Shown here: piece by piece, positions 1 to 7,774 of the stretch | Layout of the letters: every line of letters begins with the position of its first letter | Numbering within the stretch: position 1 is the first letter of the stretch | DNA from: a halophilic archaeon | GTDB lineage: Archaea > Halobacteriota > Halobacteria > Halobacteriales > Haladaptataceae | NCBI GenBank assembly: GCA_003298465.1 | Contig: QNGA01000001.1 | Coordinates: forward strand, 558,001 to 622,000 | Reading direction: 5' to 3' | DNA: 64,000 nt | The notes under the pieces: generated by a model | What the model was told of the DNA's origin: nothing | What the model saw: only the letters and a program-made list of their open reading frames with translations | Database searches by the model: none | Made by a program: the position numbers and the translations under genes

Positions 1-1
1 C

Positions 2-175
2 CCCATCTACGCCGCCGAGTACCAGTTCGTGATAATGGCGATGCTGTTCACGGCCGGCGGGCTGACGAGCATGACGAGCACGCTCCTGGTCCGCCGGTAC
101 GCGTTCACCGAGGCCGAGCAGTTGAAGCGGTTCGGGGAGGCCGGCGACGACGCCGACCGGGCGGTCGGCGAGTAG
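2..175 (+). CDS. C-terminal end of a membrane protein (partial)
   Basis: The window opens inside this gene; 57 codons remain before a TAG stop at 173-175. The remaining protein has one clear hydrophobic stretch (FVIMAMLFTAGGL) followed by a basic RR pair and a short acidic hydrophilic tail, so it is probably the last membrane helix and cytoplasmic tail of an integral membrane protein. I do not recognise the family from this fragment. Third-position GC bias matches the neighbours, so the frame looks genuinely coding. Confidence 0.7.
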   Translation, partial: PIYAAEYQFVIMAMLFTAGGLTSMTSTLLVRRYAFTEAEQLKRFGEAGDDADRAVGE

Positions 176-232
176 CCGCCGGAGCGGGCCGGGAAGGGAA
201 AACATAACCCCTCGCCGGACGACCCGCCGAAC

Positions 233-1183
233 ATGAGTCTCGAAGACGCGGCCCGAACCGCCGTCGACCAGTGCATGGGGCTGGCAGCCGACGAGGCCTG
301 CGTCGTCGTCACCGACGACGAGCGCCGGCACATCGGCGAGGCCCTGTACGACGCGGCCCGCGAGGTCACCGACGACGCGACCGTCGCGCGCTATCCGGTC
401 GGCGACCAGCACGGCGAGGAACCGCCGGAACCGGTCGCCGCCGCGATGAAGAGCGCCGACGTCGTCCTGGCCCCGACGACCAAGAGCCTGAGCCACACCC
501 GCGCTCGCGGCGCCGCCACGGAGGCGGGCGTCCGCGCGGCCACCCTCCCCGGCATCACCGAGGAGGTCATGGTCACCGGGCTGGACGCCGACTACCGCGC
601 CATCGGCGAACACTGCGTGGCCGTGCTCGAACAGGTCGAGGACGCCGACGAAATCCGGGTCACCTCCCCCCAGGGAACCGACATCACCTTCGAACCCGGC
701 GACCGCGACTGGCTGGCCGACACCGGTCTCTGTCACGAGGAGGGCGATTTCACCAACCTCCCCGCGGGCGAGGTGTTCGTCAGTCCCGAGGACGCGAACG
801 GCCGCTACGTCGTCGACGGGACGATGATGCCCCACGGGCTGCTCCCGCCGGGCGAGACGCTGGAGTTCGTCGTCGAGGACGGTCGGGTCACGGAGATAAG
901 CGACGACGACGTTCGCTCCCAGGTCGAGACCGCGGCCGAGGAGGTGGGCGACGACGCCTACAACCTCGCGGAACTCGGCATCGGGACGAACACCGCCGTG
1001 ACGGAACTGGTCGGGTCGGTCCTGCTCGACGAGAAGGCCGGCGGCACGGTCCACATCGCCATCGGCGACGACGCCGGCATCGGCGGCGACACCGAGGCGC
1101 CGGTCCACCTCGACGGCATCCTCCGGGAGCCGACCGTCTACGCGGACGGGGAGGAGGTCGACCTCCCCGAGGTCGAGCGGTGA
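233..1183 (+). CDS. M29-family (thermophilic metalloprotease-like) aminopeptidase, short form
   Basis: A 316-residue protein that matches the metal-site region of the M29 aminopeptidases, two-metal enzymes that remove N-terminal residues from peptides in the cytosol. The expected ligand-bearing segments occur in order in the C-terminal half: GEVF, AELGIGTN, HIAIGD and VHLDG, supplying Glu, Glu, His and His/Asp. It is shorter than the second M29 copy in this window (366 aa, 26074-27174), mainly in the N-terminal part, so the substrate-binding domain may be trimmed. The ATG at 233 lies about 25 bases after a TATA-like aacataacc, which fits a leaderless transcript. The family is fairly sure; the specificity is unknown. 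Confidence 0.8.
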   Translation: MSLEDAARTAVDQCMGLAADEACVVVTDDERRHIGEALYDAAREVTDDATVARYPVGDQHGEEPPEPVAAAMKSADVVLAPTTKSLSHTRARGAATEAGVRAATLPGITEEVMVTGLDADYRAIGEHCVAVLEQVEDADEIRVTSPQGTDITFEPGDRDWLADTGLCHEEGDFTNLPAGEVFVSPEDANGRYVVDGTMMPHGLLPPGETLEFVVEDGRVTEISDDDVRSQVETAAEEVGDDAYNLAELGIGTNTAVTELVGSVLLDEKAGGTVHIAIGDDAGIGGDTEAPVHLDGILREPTVYADGEEVDLPEVER

Positions 1184-1230
1184 CGTCGCGAGACGGGACG
1201 GCCGCCGAGTCGCGGCGACCCTGACTCACG

Positions 1231-1572
1231 ATGGAGCGCGACGTTCACGGCCACCGCGTTCGCGGCGTCGACGTCGGGCCGGAGACGCGCTGTGCCCACT
1301 ACGACTCCGAGCGCGACGTGGTCGCCGTCCGGTTTCGCTGCTGCGGGGAGCGCTTCCCCTGCTTCCGGTGTCACGACGCGGTCGCCGACCACGACCGGGA
1401 GCGCTGGTTGCGAGACGAGCGCAGCGTCGAGGCGGTGCTCTGCGGCGTCTGCGGGACCGAGCTGGCGATTTCGACGTACCTCGACTGCGGGTCGACGTGT
1501 CCGTCGTGCGGGACCGCGTTCAACCCCGGCTGTGCCGACCACTACGACCTGTACTTCGAGGAGCCTCGCTGA
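1231..1572 (+). CDS. CHY zinc finger protein
   Basis: A 113-residue protein full of Cys and His. Residues 22-24 are CAHY, followed by CC, CFRCHD, CGVCG, and CPSCG, with a final CADHYDLYF. This is the CHY-type zinc finger arrangement, which binds three zinc ions and is related to the helper-of-Tim (Hot13) and RCHY1 domains. The archaeal protein is a stand-alone domain whose partner is unknown. It begins 47 bases after the aminopeptidase and could be cotranscribed with it. The ATG at 1231 leaves the first CHY motif near the N terminus, as is usual for the family. Confidence 0.85.
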   Translation: MERDVHGHRVRGVDVGPETRCAHYDSERDVVAVRFRCCGERFPCFRCHDAVADHDRERWLRDERSVEAVLCGVCGTELAISTYLDCGSTCPSCGTAFNPGCADHYDLYFEEPR

Positions 1573-1698
1573 GACCGGCGCTCGGTGGGCGCGAGCGTCG
1601 ACCGTCTCCGACGCCGACGCTCCCCGCCCGCGTCCCACCGGCGCAAGTTCCGCAGCGAGCGGAGCGAAGTTATCCGTCCGGGGCTCGTACGCTCGGAC

Positions 1699-1992
1699 GT
1701 GACCGAAACTGTGTCCGACCAGGAGACGGTCCGAGTCTGGCTGGTCGAACGAACCTACTCCGACGACGAACAGAACCTCATCATCCTCATCTACGCGACG
1801 CCGGACGGCGAGCAGTACTTCCGGAAGGAGCGCGCCCTGCCGAGCTTCACGGGTGCCGCCCGGCCGACGCTGGCGGCGCTGGACGTGGCCCCGGAGCAGA
1901 CGGGGACCGTCGGGAACGAGGAGACGCGCGAGCGCTACGCCGCGGAAGCATCCCGGATGGCCGACGAGCACGACCCCGACGATCCGATCTAG
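1699..1992 (+). CDS. Conserved small haloarchaeal protein of unknown function
   Basis: About 97 residues, acidic, with a predicted beta-rich core (VRVWLVERTY, LIILIYATPDG) and a helical acidic tail. I do not recognise a named domain; it looks like the short cytosolic haloarchaeal proteins that are widely conserved but uncharacterised. The reading frame is open from 1585, but the upstream residues are Arg/Pro-rich and look like translated spacer. A GTG at 1699 (protein starting VTETVSDQETV) or a second GTG at 1711 is the more likely start. Confidence 0.6.
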   Translation: MTETVSDQETVRVWLVERTYSDDEQNLIILIYATPDGEQYFRKERALPSFTGAARPTLAALDVAPEQTGTVGNEETRERYAAEASRMADEHDPDDPI

Positions 1993-2037
1993 GCGACCGA
2001 CGAACCGCGCGGGCGCGACCGGGAGCGGTGTCGTCGG

Positions 2038-2388
2038 TCAGGTCGGAGCGGTCGAGGCGAGGTACAGGATTCCGCCAATGACGATGCCGGCGAGGACGGT
2101 GACGGTGACGTGGATGAACGTCACGAATCCGGCGGTGCGCCACTTCAACCGGTAGACGAGATGGAAGACGGTGGCGTCGAGCGCCACGGCGATGAAGACG
2201 ACGAGTGGCGGGAAGTACCGCTGGAGGAGGAAGGGGAGTATCGCGAGCGCCGGGCCGACGGCGAGCGCGCGCGTGAACGGCACGTCACCGAGGACGTTGC
2301 GCGCCGCGATGTGGCCCGTCAGCGTGAGAAACCCCGCCAGCAGGAGATAGGTCCCGACGATGGGGGTCAGTTCGCCCAGCAGTGGCAT
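2038..2388 (-). CDS. Conserved haloarchaeal multi-pass membrane protein
   Basis: A 116-residue protein, almost entirely hydrophobic, with about four membrane helices (TYLLLAGFLTLTG, LAVGPALAILPFLL, LVVFIAVALDATVF, VTVTVLAGIVIGGILYL). It has no recognisable catalytic motif. It resembles small haloarchaeal membrane proteins of unknown function. It lies just downstream of tbp on the same strand, about 40 bases after the tbp stop, so it might be read through from the tbp promoter. The ATG start at 2388 puts the first helix close to the N terminus. Confidence 0.75.
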   Translation of the reverse strand: MPLLGELTPIVGTYLLLAGFLTLTGHIAARNVLGDVPFTRALAVGPALAILPFLLQRYFPPLVVFIAVALDATVFHLVYRLKWRTAGFVTFIHVTVTVLAGIVIGGILYLASTAPT

Positions 2389-2427
2389 ATGTGAGAGTCG
2401 AGAACGGGACGGCTTGGGCGTGCCGAT

Positions 2428-2988
2428 TTACTCCAGGAGACCGAGCTCTTCGAGCCGGGAGACGATCTTGTCGACCGCCTGCTCGGCGTCCTCGGGCTTC
2501 TTGCCGCCGGTGATGACGAGTTTGCCGGAGCCGAACAGCAGCGCGACGACTTCGGGTTCGTCGAGGCGGTAGACGAGACCGGGGAACTGCTCGGGTTCGT
2601 ACTCGATGTTCTCGAGGCCGAGGCCGATGGCGATGGCGTTGAGGTTGAGGTTCCGACCGAGGTCCGCGCTGGTGACGATGTTCTGGACGACGATTTCGGG
2701 GTTCTCGTTCACCTCGATGTTGAGTTCGCGGAGCTTGTCGAAGACGATTTCGAGGCTCTCGTGGACGTCGGCGGTGCTCTTCGCGCCGGTACAGACTATC
2801 TTCCCGGAGCGGAAGATGAGCGCGGCCGACTTCGGGTTCTGCGTGCGGTAGACGAGGCCCGGGAACTGCTCGGGGTCGTAGTCCGCGCCTTCCAGGTCCA
2901 TGGCGACGCTCTGGAGGTCGAGTTCCTGCCCAATGCCCGTCGAGGCGACCACGTTTTCAATGTTGATGGTTTCCTTGGGGTCGGTCAT
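2428..2988 (-). CDS. tbp: TATA-box binding protein (TBP)
   Basis: The general transcription factor that binds the TATA element and, with TFB, recruits archaeal RNA polymerase. The 186-residue protein is the expected two-fold repeat: the first half contains FPGLVYRTQNPKSAALIF and the second FPGLVYRLDEPEVVALLF, each followed by the G-K-(IL)-V-x-TG strand that lines the DNA-binding saddle. There is a short acidic tail (ELGLLE). The length is normal. The gene has a strong TATA box at 3015-3022 and an inverted repeat over the inferred start site (see separate entry). Confidence 0.97.
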   Translation of the reverse strand: MTDPKETINIENVVASTGIGQELDLQSVAMDLEGADYDPEQFPGLVYRTQNPKSAALIFRSGKIVCTGAKSTADVHESLEIVFDKLRELNIEVNENPEIVVQNIVTSADLGRNLNLNAIAIGLGLENIEYEPEQFPGLVYRLDEPEVVALLFGSGKLVITGGKKPEDAEQAVDKIVSRLEELGLLE

Positions 2989-2994
2989 ACGCGA

Positions 2995-3022
2995 CTTAAA
3001 TGACGTATTTAAGGTTTATAAA
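2995..3022 (-). promoter_or_regulatory. tbp promoter: TATA box plus inverted repeat at the start site
   Basis: TTTATAAA at 3015-3022 lies 27-34 bases before the tbp ATG (2988), so transcription should start at or very near the start codon. Between TATA box and ATG is a perfect inverted repeat, CTTAAA (2995-3000) and TTTAAG (3008-3013), separated by TGACGTA. It covers the region where TFB/polymerase would sit and could be an operator. The TATA assignment is fairly secure; the operator role is inference. Confidence 0.6.
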
Positions 3023-3223
3023 GGTTGGTAGTCCCTACTGACAGGTCACGGACGTCGTTTATCAGGGTTTCTGCGGCAGGTTTTCCGGCGTCTCCTTTAT
3101 CAAGGACGACGCGCGCGGTACGTTCATTGCGGACTTCCGGCGTCCAGCGCGAAACTGCGGGTGATGCGGGCTGACGGCCGAATGGCGCAGACCTTAACAG
3201 TACGCCGCCCCAATCGAGCAGTA

Positions 3224-4021
3224 ATGACCGACGAGAAGGACCACCAGTTCTCCGAGGGTGGCGGGTTCGACGACCCGTACGAGGAGTTCGACATCGACCC
3301 GCCGGAACTCGACGTGGATCCGGACCAGGTCGACCCCGTCGACTCCCGCGTCGTCACCGACCTGCTGGACGAACAGGCCATCCCCGACGACGAGGTCGAC
3401 GTCGAGAGCCTCATCGACGTGGGACTGAACTACATCAGCATCAACCGCTTCGAGCAGGCCGCCGAGACGTTCGAGCGCGCGGCCCGCTACGCCGAGGACG
3501 GAAGCAGCGAAGAGCAGGAGGCCTGGGTGAACAAGGGGACGGCCCACGCCAGACTGGAGGAGTGGGACGAGGCCATCGGCGCGTACCGCGAGGCGCTACA
3601 CATCGACCAGAAGACCGAGATAGAGCGCGACCCGGACGCTGCCGAGCAGCGCCTGCCGTCGGGCGAGCACGCCGCCGACGCCGAGACGAACCTCGCGTAC
3701 GCGCTCTGGGAGTCGGGCCACAGCGAGAAGGCGCTCGAACACGCGGAGCGCGCGGTCGAGATCGACGAACGCTTCCCGCAGGCGTGGTACAACCGCGGCT
3801 TCTTCTTGCTAGAACGCGGTCTCGCTGAGGAGGCGCTCGACTCCTTCGACAACGCCATCCGTCTCGGACTGCGCAGCGCCGAGGTCCTCGACGAGAAGGC
3901 CCGCGCGCTCGAAGAACTGGGCGAGTACGAGGAGGCCGAAACGGTCGCCGAGGAGGCCGAGGAGATGCGCGAGCGCGTCGAAGAGGAACTCGTTCAGGAG
4001 TCCGAACGCGCCCAGCGATGA
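3224..4021 (+). CDS. Tetratricopeptide repeat (TPR) protein
   Basis: A 265-residue cytosolic protein. After an acidic N terminus (about 65 residues) come TPR-like helical pairs: YISINRFEQAAETFERAARY, WVNKGTAHARLEEWDEAIGAYREAL, NLAYALWESGHSEKALEHAERAV, AWYNRGFFLLERGLAEEALDSFDNAI and a final degenerate repeat, ending in a charged helix. TPRs are protein-binding scaffolds; the partner is not apparent. The ATG at 3224 is preferred over the upstream frame-open ATG at 3161 because a TATA-like accttaacag lies about 28 bases before it and the extra residues are basic and unlike the rest. It overlaps the next gene by 4 bases. Confidence 0.85.
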   Translation: MTDEKDHQFSEGGGFDDPYEEFDIDPPELDVDPDQVDPVDSRVVTDLLDEQAIPDDEVDVESLIDVGLNYISINRFEQAAETFERAARYAEDGSSEEQEAWVNKGTAHARLEEWDEAIGAYREALHIDQKTEIERDPDAAEQRLPSGEHAADAETNLAYALWESGHSEKALEHAERAVEIDERFPQAWYNRGFFLLERGLAEEALDSFDNAIRLGLRSAEVLDEKARALEELGEYEEAETVAEEAEEMRERVEEELVQESERAQR

Positions 4022-4308
4022 TCCTCCGCGAGCGCGAGACGGACGAGGGGTTGCTCGTCGCGGTCTGCGACGACGACGTGCTCGGGGAGACGTTCGAGAA
4101 CGGCGACGTGTCGCTGACCGTCACAGAGGAGTTCTACGGCGGCGAGCGGGTCGACGCGGCCGAAGTGGTCGACAGCCTCTCGCGGGCGGCCGTGGCCAAC
4201 ATCGTCGGCACGGAGGCGGTCGCGCTCGCGATCGAAGAGGGGTTCGTCGACGAGGCGAACGTCCTCGACCTCGACGCGACCAGGCACGCCCAGTTCCTCC
4301 GGCTGTAG
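4018..4308 (+). CDS. DUF424 family protein
   Basis: A 96-residue archaeal protein matching DUF424, a small alpha/beta domain found across archaea. Visible family features are the N-terminal beta hairpin (MILRERETDEGLLVAVCDDDVLG), the FYGGERV turn and the C-terminal ANIVGTEAVALAIEEGFVD helix region. The molecular role is not established. It is translationally coupled to the TPR gene (ATGA overlap at 4018-4021), which suggests the two proteins are made together. Confidence 0.85.
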   Translation: MILRERETDEGLLVAVCDDDVLGETFENGDVSLTVTEEFYGGERVDAAEVVDSLSRAAVANIVGTEAVALAIEEGFVDEANVLDLDATRHAQFLRL

Positions 4309-4488
4309 CTAGTCCAGTAGCGCGACGACGTTGACCGCGACCAGTCCGAGGAAGCTGAAGCCAGCGACGATGATTCCGATGGGGGCCAGGCCGGTGTCGA
4401 ACGCGAAGGCGAGAACGGTGTGGGCGACACCGACGAACCCGACGCCCGCGAACAGCAGGCTAGCGACGATTCGTCGATTGGAGACCAT
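4309..4488 (-). CDS. Small two-helix membrane protein (59 aa)
   Basis: A short complete reading frame: ATG at 4488, TAG at 4309-4311. It encodes 59 residues with a basic N terminus (MVSNRR) and two hydrophobic segments (IVASLLFAGVGFVGVAHTVL and IGIIVAGFSFLGLVAVNVVA) joined by a short loop. Codon use is haloarchaeal with G/C third positions. It lies tail to tail with DUF424, with no spare bases between the stops. Function is unknown; I infer a real small membrane protein from its coding bias and clean helical-hairpin design. Confidence 0.7.
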   Translation of the reverse strand: MVSNRRIVASLLFAGVGFVGVAHTVLAFAFDTGLAPIGIIVAGFSFLGLVAVNVVALLD

Positions 4489-4678
4489 GTGGACGGATGG
4501 ACCCCGAACGGCTTAACCGTGTTCTCCGGTTCGACGGGCCGCGAAACCGCTCGACGGGTCGGCGGCGTCGCGTTCGCCGGCACGCCGACCGGTTCGCCGG
4601 GCGAGCGTAACCGGTTTCGGTTTCGCGAGTTCTGCCGGACCGAAGGAGTGTTTTGACTCGAACCCTTAGGTCCGCCTA

Positions 4679-5923
4679 ATGGAAACGCAACAGTCCGACG
4701 CGCTCGACGTCGAGCGGATTCGGGAGGACTTCCCTATCCTTCAACGAGAGTTCGAGGGGAACCAGGTCGTCTACCTCGACAACGCGGCGACGAGCCAGAC
4801 GCCCGACCAGGTCGTCGACGTCATCGCGGAGTACTACCGGAAGACGAACGCCAACGTCCATCGGGGTCTCCACCATCTCAGCCAGGAGGCCTCCATCGCC
4901 TACGAGGATGCCCACGACCGCCTCGCGGAGTTCGTCGGCGCGAGCGGCGGCCGCGAGGAGATGGTGTTCACGAAGAACACCACGGAGAGCGAGAACCTCG
5001 TCGCGTTCGCGTGGGGGCTGAACGAACTCGGTCCCGGCGACGAGGTCGTCCTCACGGAGATGGAACATCACGCCTCGCTCGTCACCTGGCAGCAGGTCGC
5101 CAAGAAGACGGGTGCGGACGTGAAGTACATCCCCGTCACCGACGACGGGTACCTCGACATGGACGCAGCGGCCGAGATGATAACCGACGACACCGAACTC
5201 GTCAACGCCGTCCACGTCTCGAACACCCTCGGCACCGTCAACCCCGTCTCCGACCTGGCGGACCTCGCCCACGACCACGACGCGCTCTTCTTCGTCGACG
5301 GCGCACAGGCGGTGCCGAACCGTCCCGTCGACGTGGAGGAGATAGACGCCGACTTCTACGCCTTCTCCGGCCACAAGATGCTCGGCCCGACCGGCATCGG
5401 CTGTCTCTACGGCAAGAAGCATCTCCTCGAGGAGATGGAACCGTACCTCTACGGCGGGATGATGATAGAGCGCGTCACGTTCGAAGAGTCGACGTGGGCC
5501 GAACTGCCCTGGAAGTTCGAGGCCGGGACGCCCGTCATCGCGCAGGGCATCGCGCTCGCGGCGGCCGTCGACTACCTCGAAGACGTCGGCATGGAGCGCA
5601 TCCAGCGCCACGAGGAGCAACTGTCGGAGTACGCCTACGACCGCCTCACGGAACACGACGACGTGACGGTCTACGGCCCGCCGGGCGACGACCGCGTGGG
5701 ACTCGTCTCGTTCACCGTCGACGACGTCCACGCCCACGACCTCTCCAGCATCCTCAACGACCACGCCGTCGCCATCCGGGCCGGCGACCACTGTACGCAA
5801 CCGCTGCACGACAAACTGGGCGTCGCCGCGACGGCGCGCGCGTCGTTCTACATCTACAACACCCGCGAAGAGATAGACGAACTGGTCGCGGCCATCGACG
5901 ACGCCCGCCAGCTGTTCGCGTAG
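4679..5923 (+). CDS. sufS: Cysteine desulfurase, SufS type
   Basis: A 414-residue PLP enzyme that takes sulfur from L-cysteine to form an enzyme persulfide for Fe-S cluster assembly. The class V aminotransferase fold is plain: N-terminal YLDNAATSQ, NVHRGLHHLS, the substrate-site EMEHHASLV, the PLP lysine in FSGHKMLGPTGIG (K233) and the catalytic cysteine in RAGDHCTQP (C372), which is the group II (SufS/CsdB) version. The length is normal. No suf scaffold gene is adjacent. ATG at 4679 is the only start that keeps the usual amphipathic N-terminal helix (DVERIREDFPIL). Confidence 0.93.
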   Translation: METQQSDALDVERIREDFPILQREFEGNQVVYLDNAATSQTPDQVVDVIAEYYRKTNANVHRGLHHLSQEASIAYEDAHDRLAEFVGASGGREEMVFTKNTTESENLVAFAWGLNELGPGDEVVLTEMEHHASLVTWQQVAKKTGADVKYIPVTDDGYLDMDAAAEMITDDTELVNAVHVSNTLGTVNPVSDLADLAHDHDALFFVDGAQAVPNRPVDVEEIDADFYAFSGHKMLGPTGIGCLYGKKHLLEEMEPYLYGGMMIERVTFEESTWAELPWKFEAGTPVIAQGIALAAAVDYLEDVGMERIQRHEEQLSEYAYDRLTEHDDVTVYGPPGDDRVGLVSFTVDDVHAHDLSSILNDHAVAIRAGDHCTQPLHDKLGVAATARASFYIYNTREEIDELVAAIDDARQLFA

Positions 5924-5995
5924 CGACCACGGACTCCTTTCTGGCGCGACAGCGCCGCCGACCGCGCGACCGTCGAGCGAACGAGAGCGACGCAG

Positions 5996-6550
5996 TCAGT
6001 GCGACTCGCAGACCGCGAGGAAGTTCTCGAAGACCGCCTCGCCCTCCTCCGTGTGGGCGACCTCGGGGTGCCACTGGACGCCGTAGAGGTCGCGGTCCGC
6101 GTCGCTCATCGCCTCCACGTCGCAGACGTCGCTGGAGGCGACGCGGTCGAAGCCCGACGGAACCCGTTTCACCTCGTCGGCGTGGCTGGCCCAGACGCGC
6201 GTCTCGGGCGCGAGCGTGCCGACGACCGGGTCGTCGTCGTCGTCGATGTCGACGGTCACGTCGGCGTAGCCGCCGTAGTCGCCCTCGCCGACCTCCCCGT
6301 CGAGGACCGCCGCCATCACCTGCATGCCGAGACAGATGCCGAGCACGGGCACGTCCATGTCGAGGTAGTCCGGGCAGTTGCCGACGTCGTCCATCGAGGG
6401 GCCGCCGGAGAGAACGAGGCCGTCGGCGTCGACGTCCGCCGGCGGCGTGTCGTTGTCGATGAGTTCCGTCTCGACGCCCATGTCGCGGAGCGCCCGATGT
6501 TCGAGATGCGTGAACTGGCCGTGGTTGTCCACGACGAGGATTCGGGTCAT
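5996..6550 (-). CDS. guaAA: GMP synthase, glutamine amidotransferase subunit
   Basis: The class I glutaminase subunit of the two-subunit archaeal GMP synthase; it supplies ammonia to the separate ATP-pyrophosphatase subunit that converts XMP to GMP. The catalytic triad is visible: C73 in GICLGMQ, and H161 and E163 in QWHPEV. The start MTRILVVDNHGQF and the SGGPSM turn are standard. The 184-residue length matches the stand-alone subunit. The synthetase subunit gene is not in the window. Confidence 0.93.
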   Translation of the reverse strand: MTRILVVDNHGQFTHLEHRALRDMGVETELIDNDTPPADVDADGLVLSGGPSMDDVGNCPDYLDMDVPVLGICLGMQVMAAVLDGEVGEGDYGGYADVTVDIDDDDDPVVGTLAPETRVWASHADEVKRVPSGFDRVASSDVCDVEAMSDADRDLYGVQWHPEVAHTEEGEAVFENFLAVCESH

Positions 6551-6650
6551 TGCCGGGGCGTAGGGATGGCTGTCGTAAAAAGGGCTCGTCGTCGCGCTCG
6601 CCGGACCGCCGACCGAAACCTACTTTCGTGGCTGTCGTCACGTCCCAGAA

Positions 6651-6995
6651 GTGAAAGGTTCGGAACGCGTTCGGTTGGTCGTCGTCGCCCTCGTCGCCGC
6701 GGTCCTCGCCTACTTCTCCCTCCTCGCAGCGCCGGACGTCGGCGTCGGCGCGGCCGGTCCGTTCGGGGCCGTCTCCCGGGACAAGTGGTTCCACGCGGCG
6801 GGGTCCGCCGCGCTCTCCGCCGGCGGCGCCGTGGCCTACGGCGTGAGCATGGAACTGCTCCAGGGACCGCTGTCGGCGCGGACTCTCGACCCGCTCGACG
6901 CTGCCGCGAACGCCGCGGGTGCGGTGCTGGCCGTGGCCTGCTGGTGGGCGCTCGGTCGCCGTCGGTCCGCCGCGTCCCCGTCCTCGCGGTCCTGA
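6651..6995 (+). CDS. VanZ-like membrane protein, apparently shortened
   Basis: A 114-residue protein with VanZ-like landmarks: a first membrane helix (VVVALVAAVLAYFSLLA), the DKWFHAAG motif, then GVSMELLQ and DPLDAAANAAGAVLAV. VanZ-type proteins usually have a further 20-30 residues, including a helix, between the DKxxH region and the E-(LF)-x-Q helix. Here DKWFHAAGSAALSAGG runs straight into AVAYGVSMELLQ, so an internal in-frame deletion is likely. The start is a GTG at 6651. Whether the shortened protein still folds is unclear. Confidence 0.65.
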   Translation: MKGSERVRLVVVALVAAVLAYFSLLAAPDVGVGAAGPFGAVSRDKWFHAAGSAALSAGGAVAYGVSMELLQGPLSARTLDPLDAAANAAGAVLAVACWWALGRRRSAASPSSRS

Positions 6996-7104
6996 GGGAG
7001 CCGGCGAACGCCCTCGTTCGGCCCGCTTCGACGGTCGCCCGCCGCGGACTTCCGACGGCGACGGGTTTTTATCGTGGTCACCCATAACGGTGGGTATCGA
7101 CCGC

Positions 7105-7485
7105 ATGAACGGAAACACCCCCTACGCCGGCGCTCCCGACGTCTCCGACGTTTCACTCGACGATCTCACTGCCGACCAGAAGCGTGCCCTCCGCGACAAC
7201 GTGGCCGACATCGCCACGCTGACGCGGGAGTTCCTCCCCGACGAGTACGTCGTCGGCTCGAAGGTGACCGCGAACGCGACGGGTCCGCAGGCGACCGTCT
7301 CCGTCCAGCCGCCCGTCGGGCGACCCGTCAGCGCCGGGTTCGAACCCGACGCCGGTGACCTGGACGGCGAGGACGCGCTCATCGGTGCGGACGAGCGCGA
7401 CGAGGTCGCTCGCGGACTCGCGGCCAGCGCCGCCCTCCAGGTCAAGCAGGCGATGCAGAACAAGATCACGCCGACTGCCCGTTGA
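7105..7485 (+). CDS. Conserved haloarchaeal protein (DUF5811-like)
   Basis: A 126-residue acidic cytosolic protein beginning MNGNTPYAGAPDVSDVSL. It has an N-terminal helical part (LTADQKRALRDNVADIATLTREFL) and a beta-rich part (VSVQPPVGRPVSAGF), ending in a helix (QVKQAMQNKI). It resembles the haloarchaeal DUF5811 group; function is unknown. A TATA-like tttttatc at 7066-7073 would start the transcript near 7096, which favours the ATG at 7105; an in-frame GTG at 7090 is the alternative. Its 3' end overlaps the opposite-strand gene by 20 bases. Confidence 0.7.
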   Translation: MNGNTPYAGAPDVSDVSLDDLTADQKRALRDNVADIATLTREFLPDEYVVGSKVTANATGPQATVSVQPPVGRPVSAGFEPDAGDLDGEDALIGADERDEVARGLAASAALQVKQAMQNKITPTAR

Positions 7486-7696
7486 TCGGCGGGTTGCGGA
7501 AGACGGCGTCGGCGACCAGTAGCGCCGACACCACGCCCGCCGTCGTCACGCCGACTCGCAGCGGCACCGACAGCGTGATACCCGCGAACAGTCCCAGCAG
7601 GAACGGCACCGGGACCAGCAACAGGACGAGGTCGTAGTACGAGAACGTCCGCGTCCACCGGGCGATGCGACTACTGAATTTCGTGCGACCCGTCAT
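7466..7696 (-). CDS. Small haloarchaeal membrane protein (76 aa)
   Basis: A 76-residue protein starting MTGRTKFSSRIARW, with two membrane helices (YDLVLLLVPVPFLLGLFAGI and VGVTTAGVVSALLVADAVF). The ATG at 7696 is chosen over the longer open frame to 7750 because the extension is non-hydrophobic, Arg/Trp-rich and overlaps the TATA-like aatattaccc region. The gene converges with the DUF5811-like gene with a 20-base overlap of coding sequence. Function is unknown. Confidence 0.7.
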   Translation of the reverse strand: MTGRTKFSSRIARWTRTFSYYDLVLLLVPVPFLLGLFAGITLSVPLRVGVTTAGVVSALLVADAVFRNPPINGQSA

Positions 7697-7774
7697 TGTC
7701 CACCACCGTCTCGTACTTCTACCGCCGCCCACAAAAATATTACCCCTCACTTAAAGAAAGCGAGCGGTCGGGAC

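Noticed and set aside
271..1224. Arg/Gly-rich frame overlapping the first aminopeptidase
   Set aside because: It is a +2 shadow of the M29 gene with an extreme Arg content and no domain.
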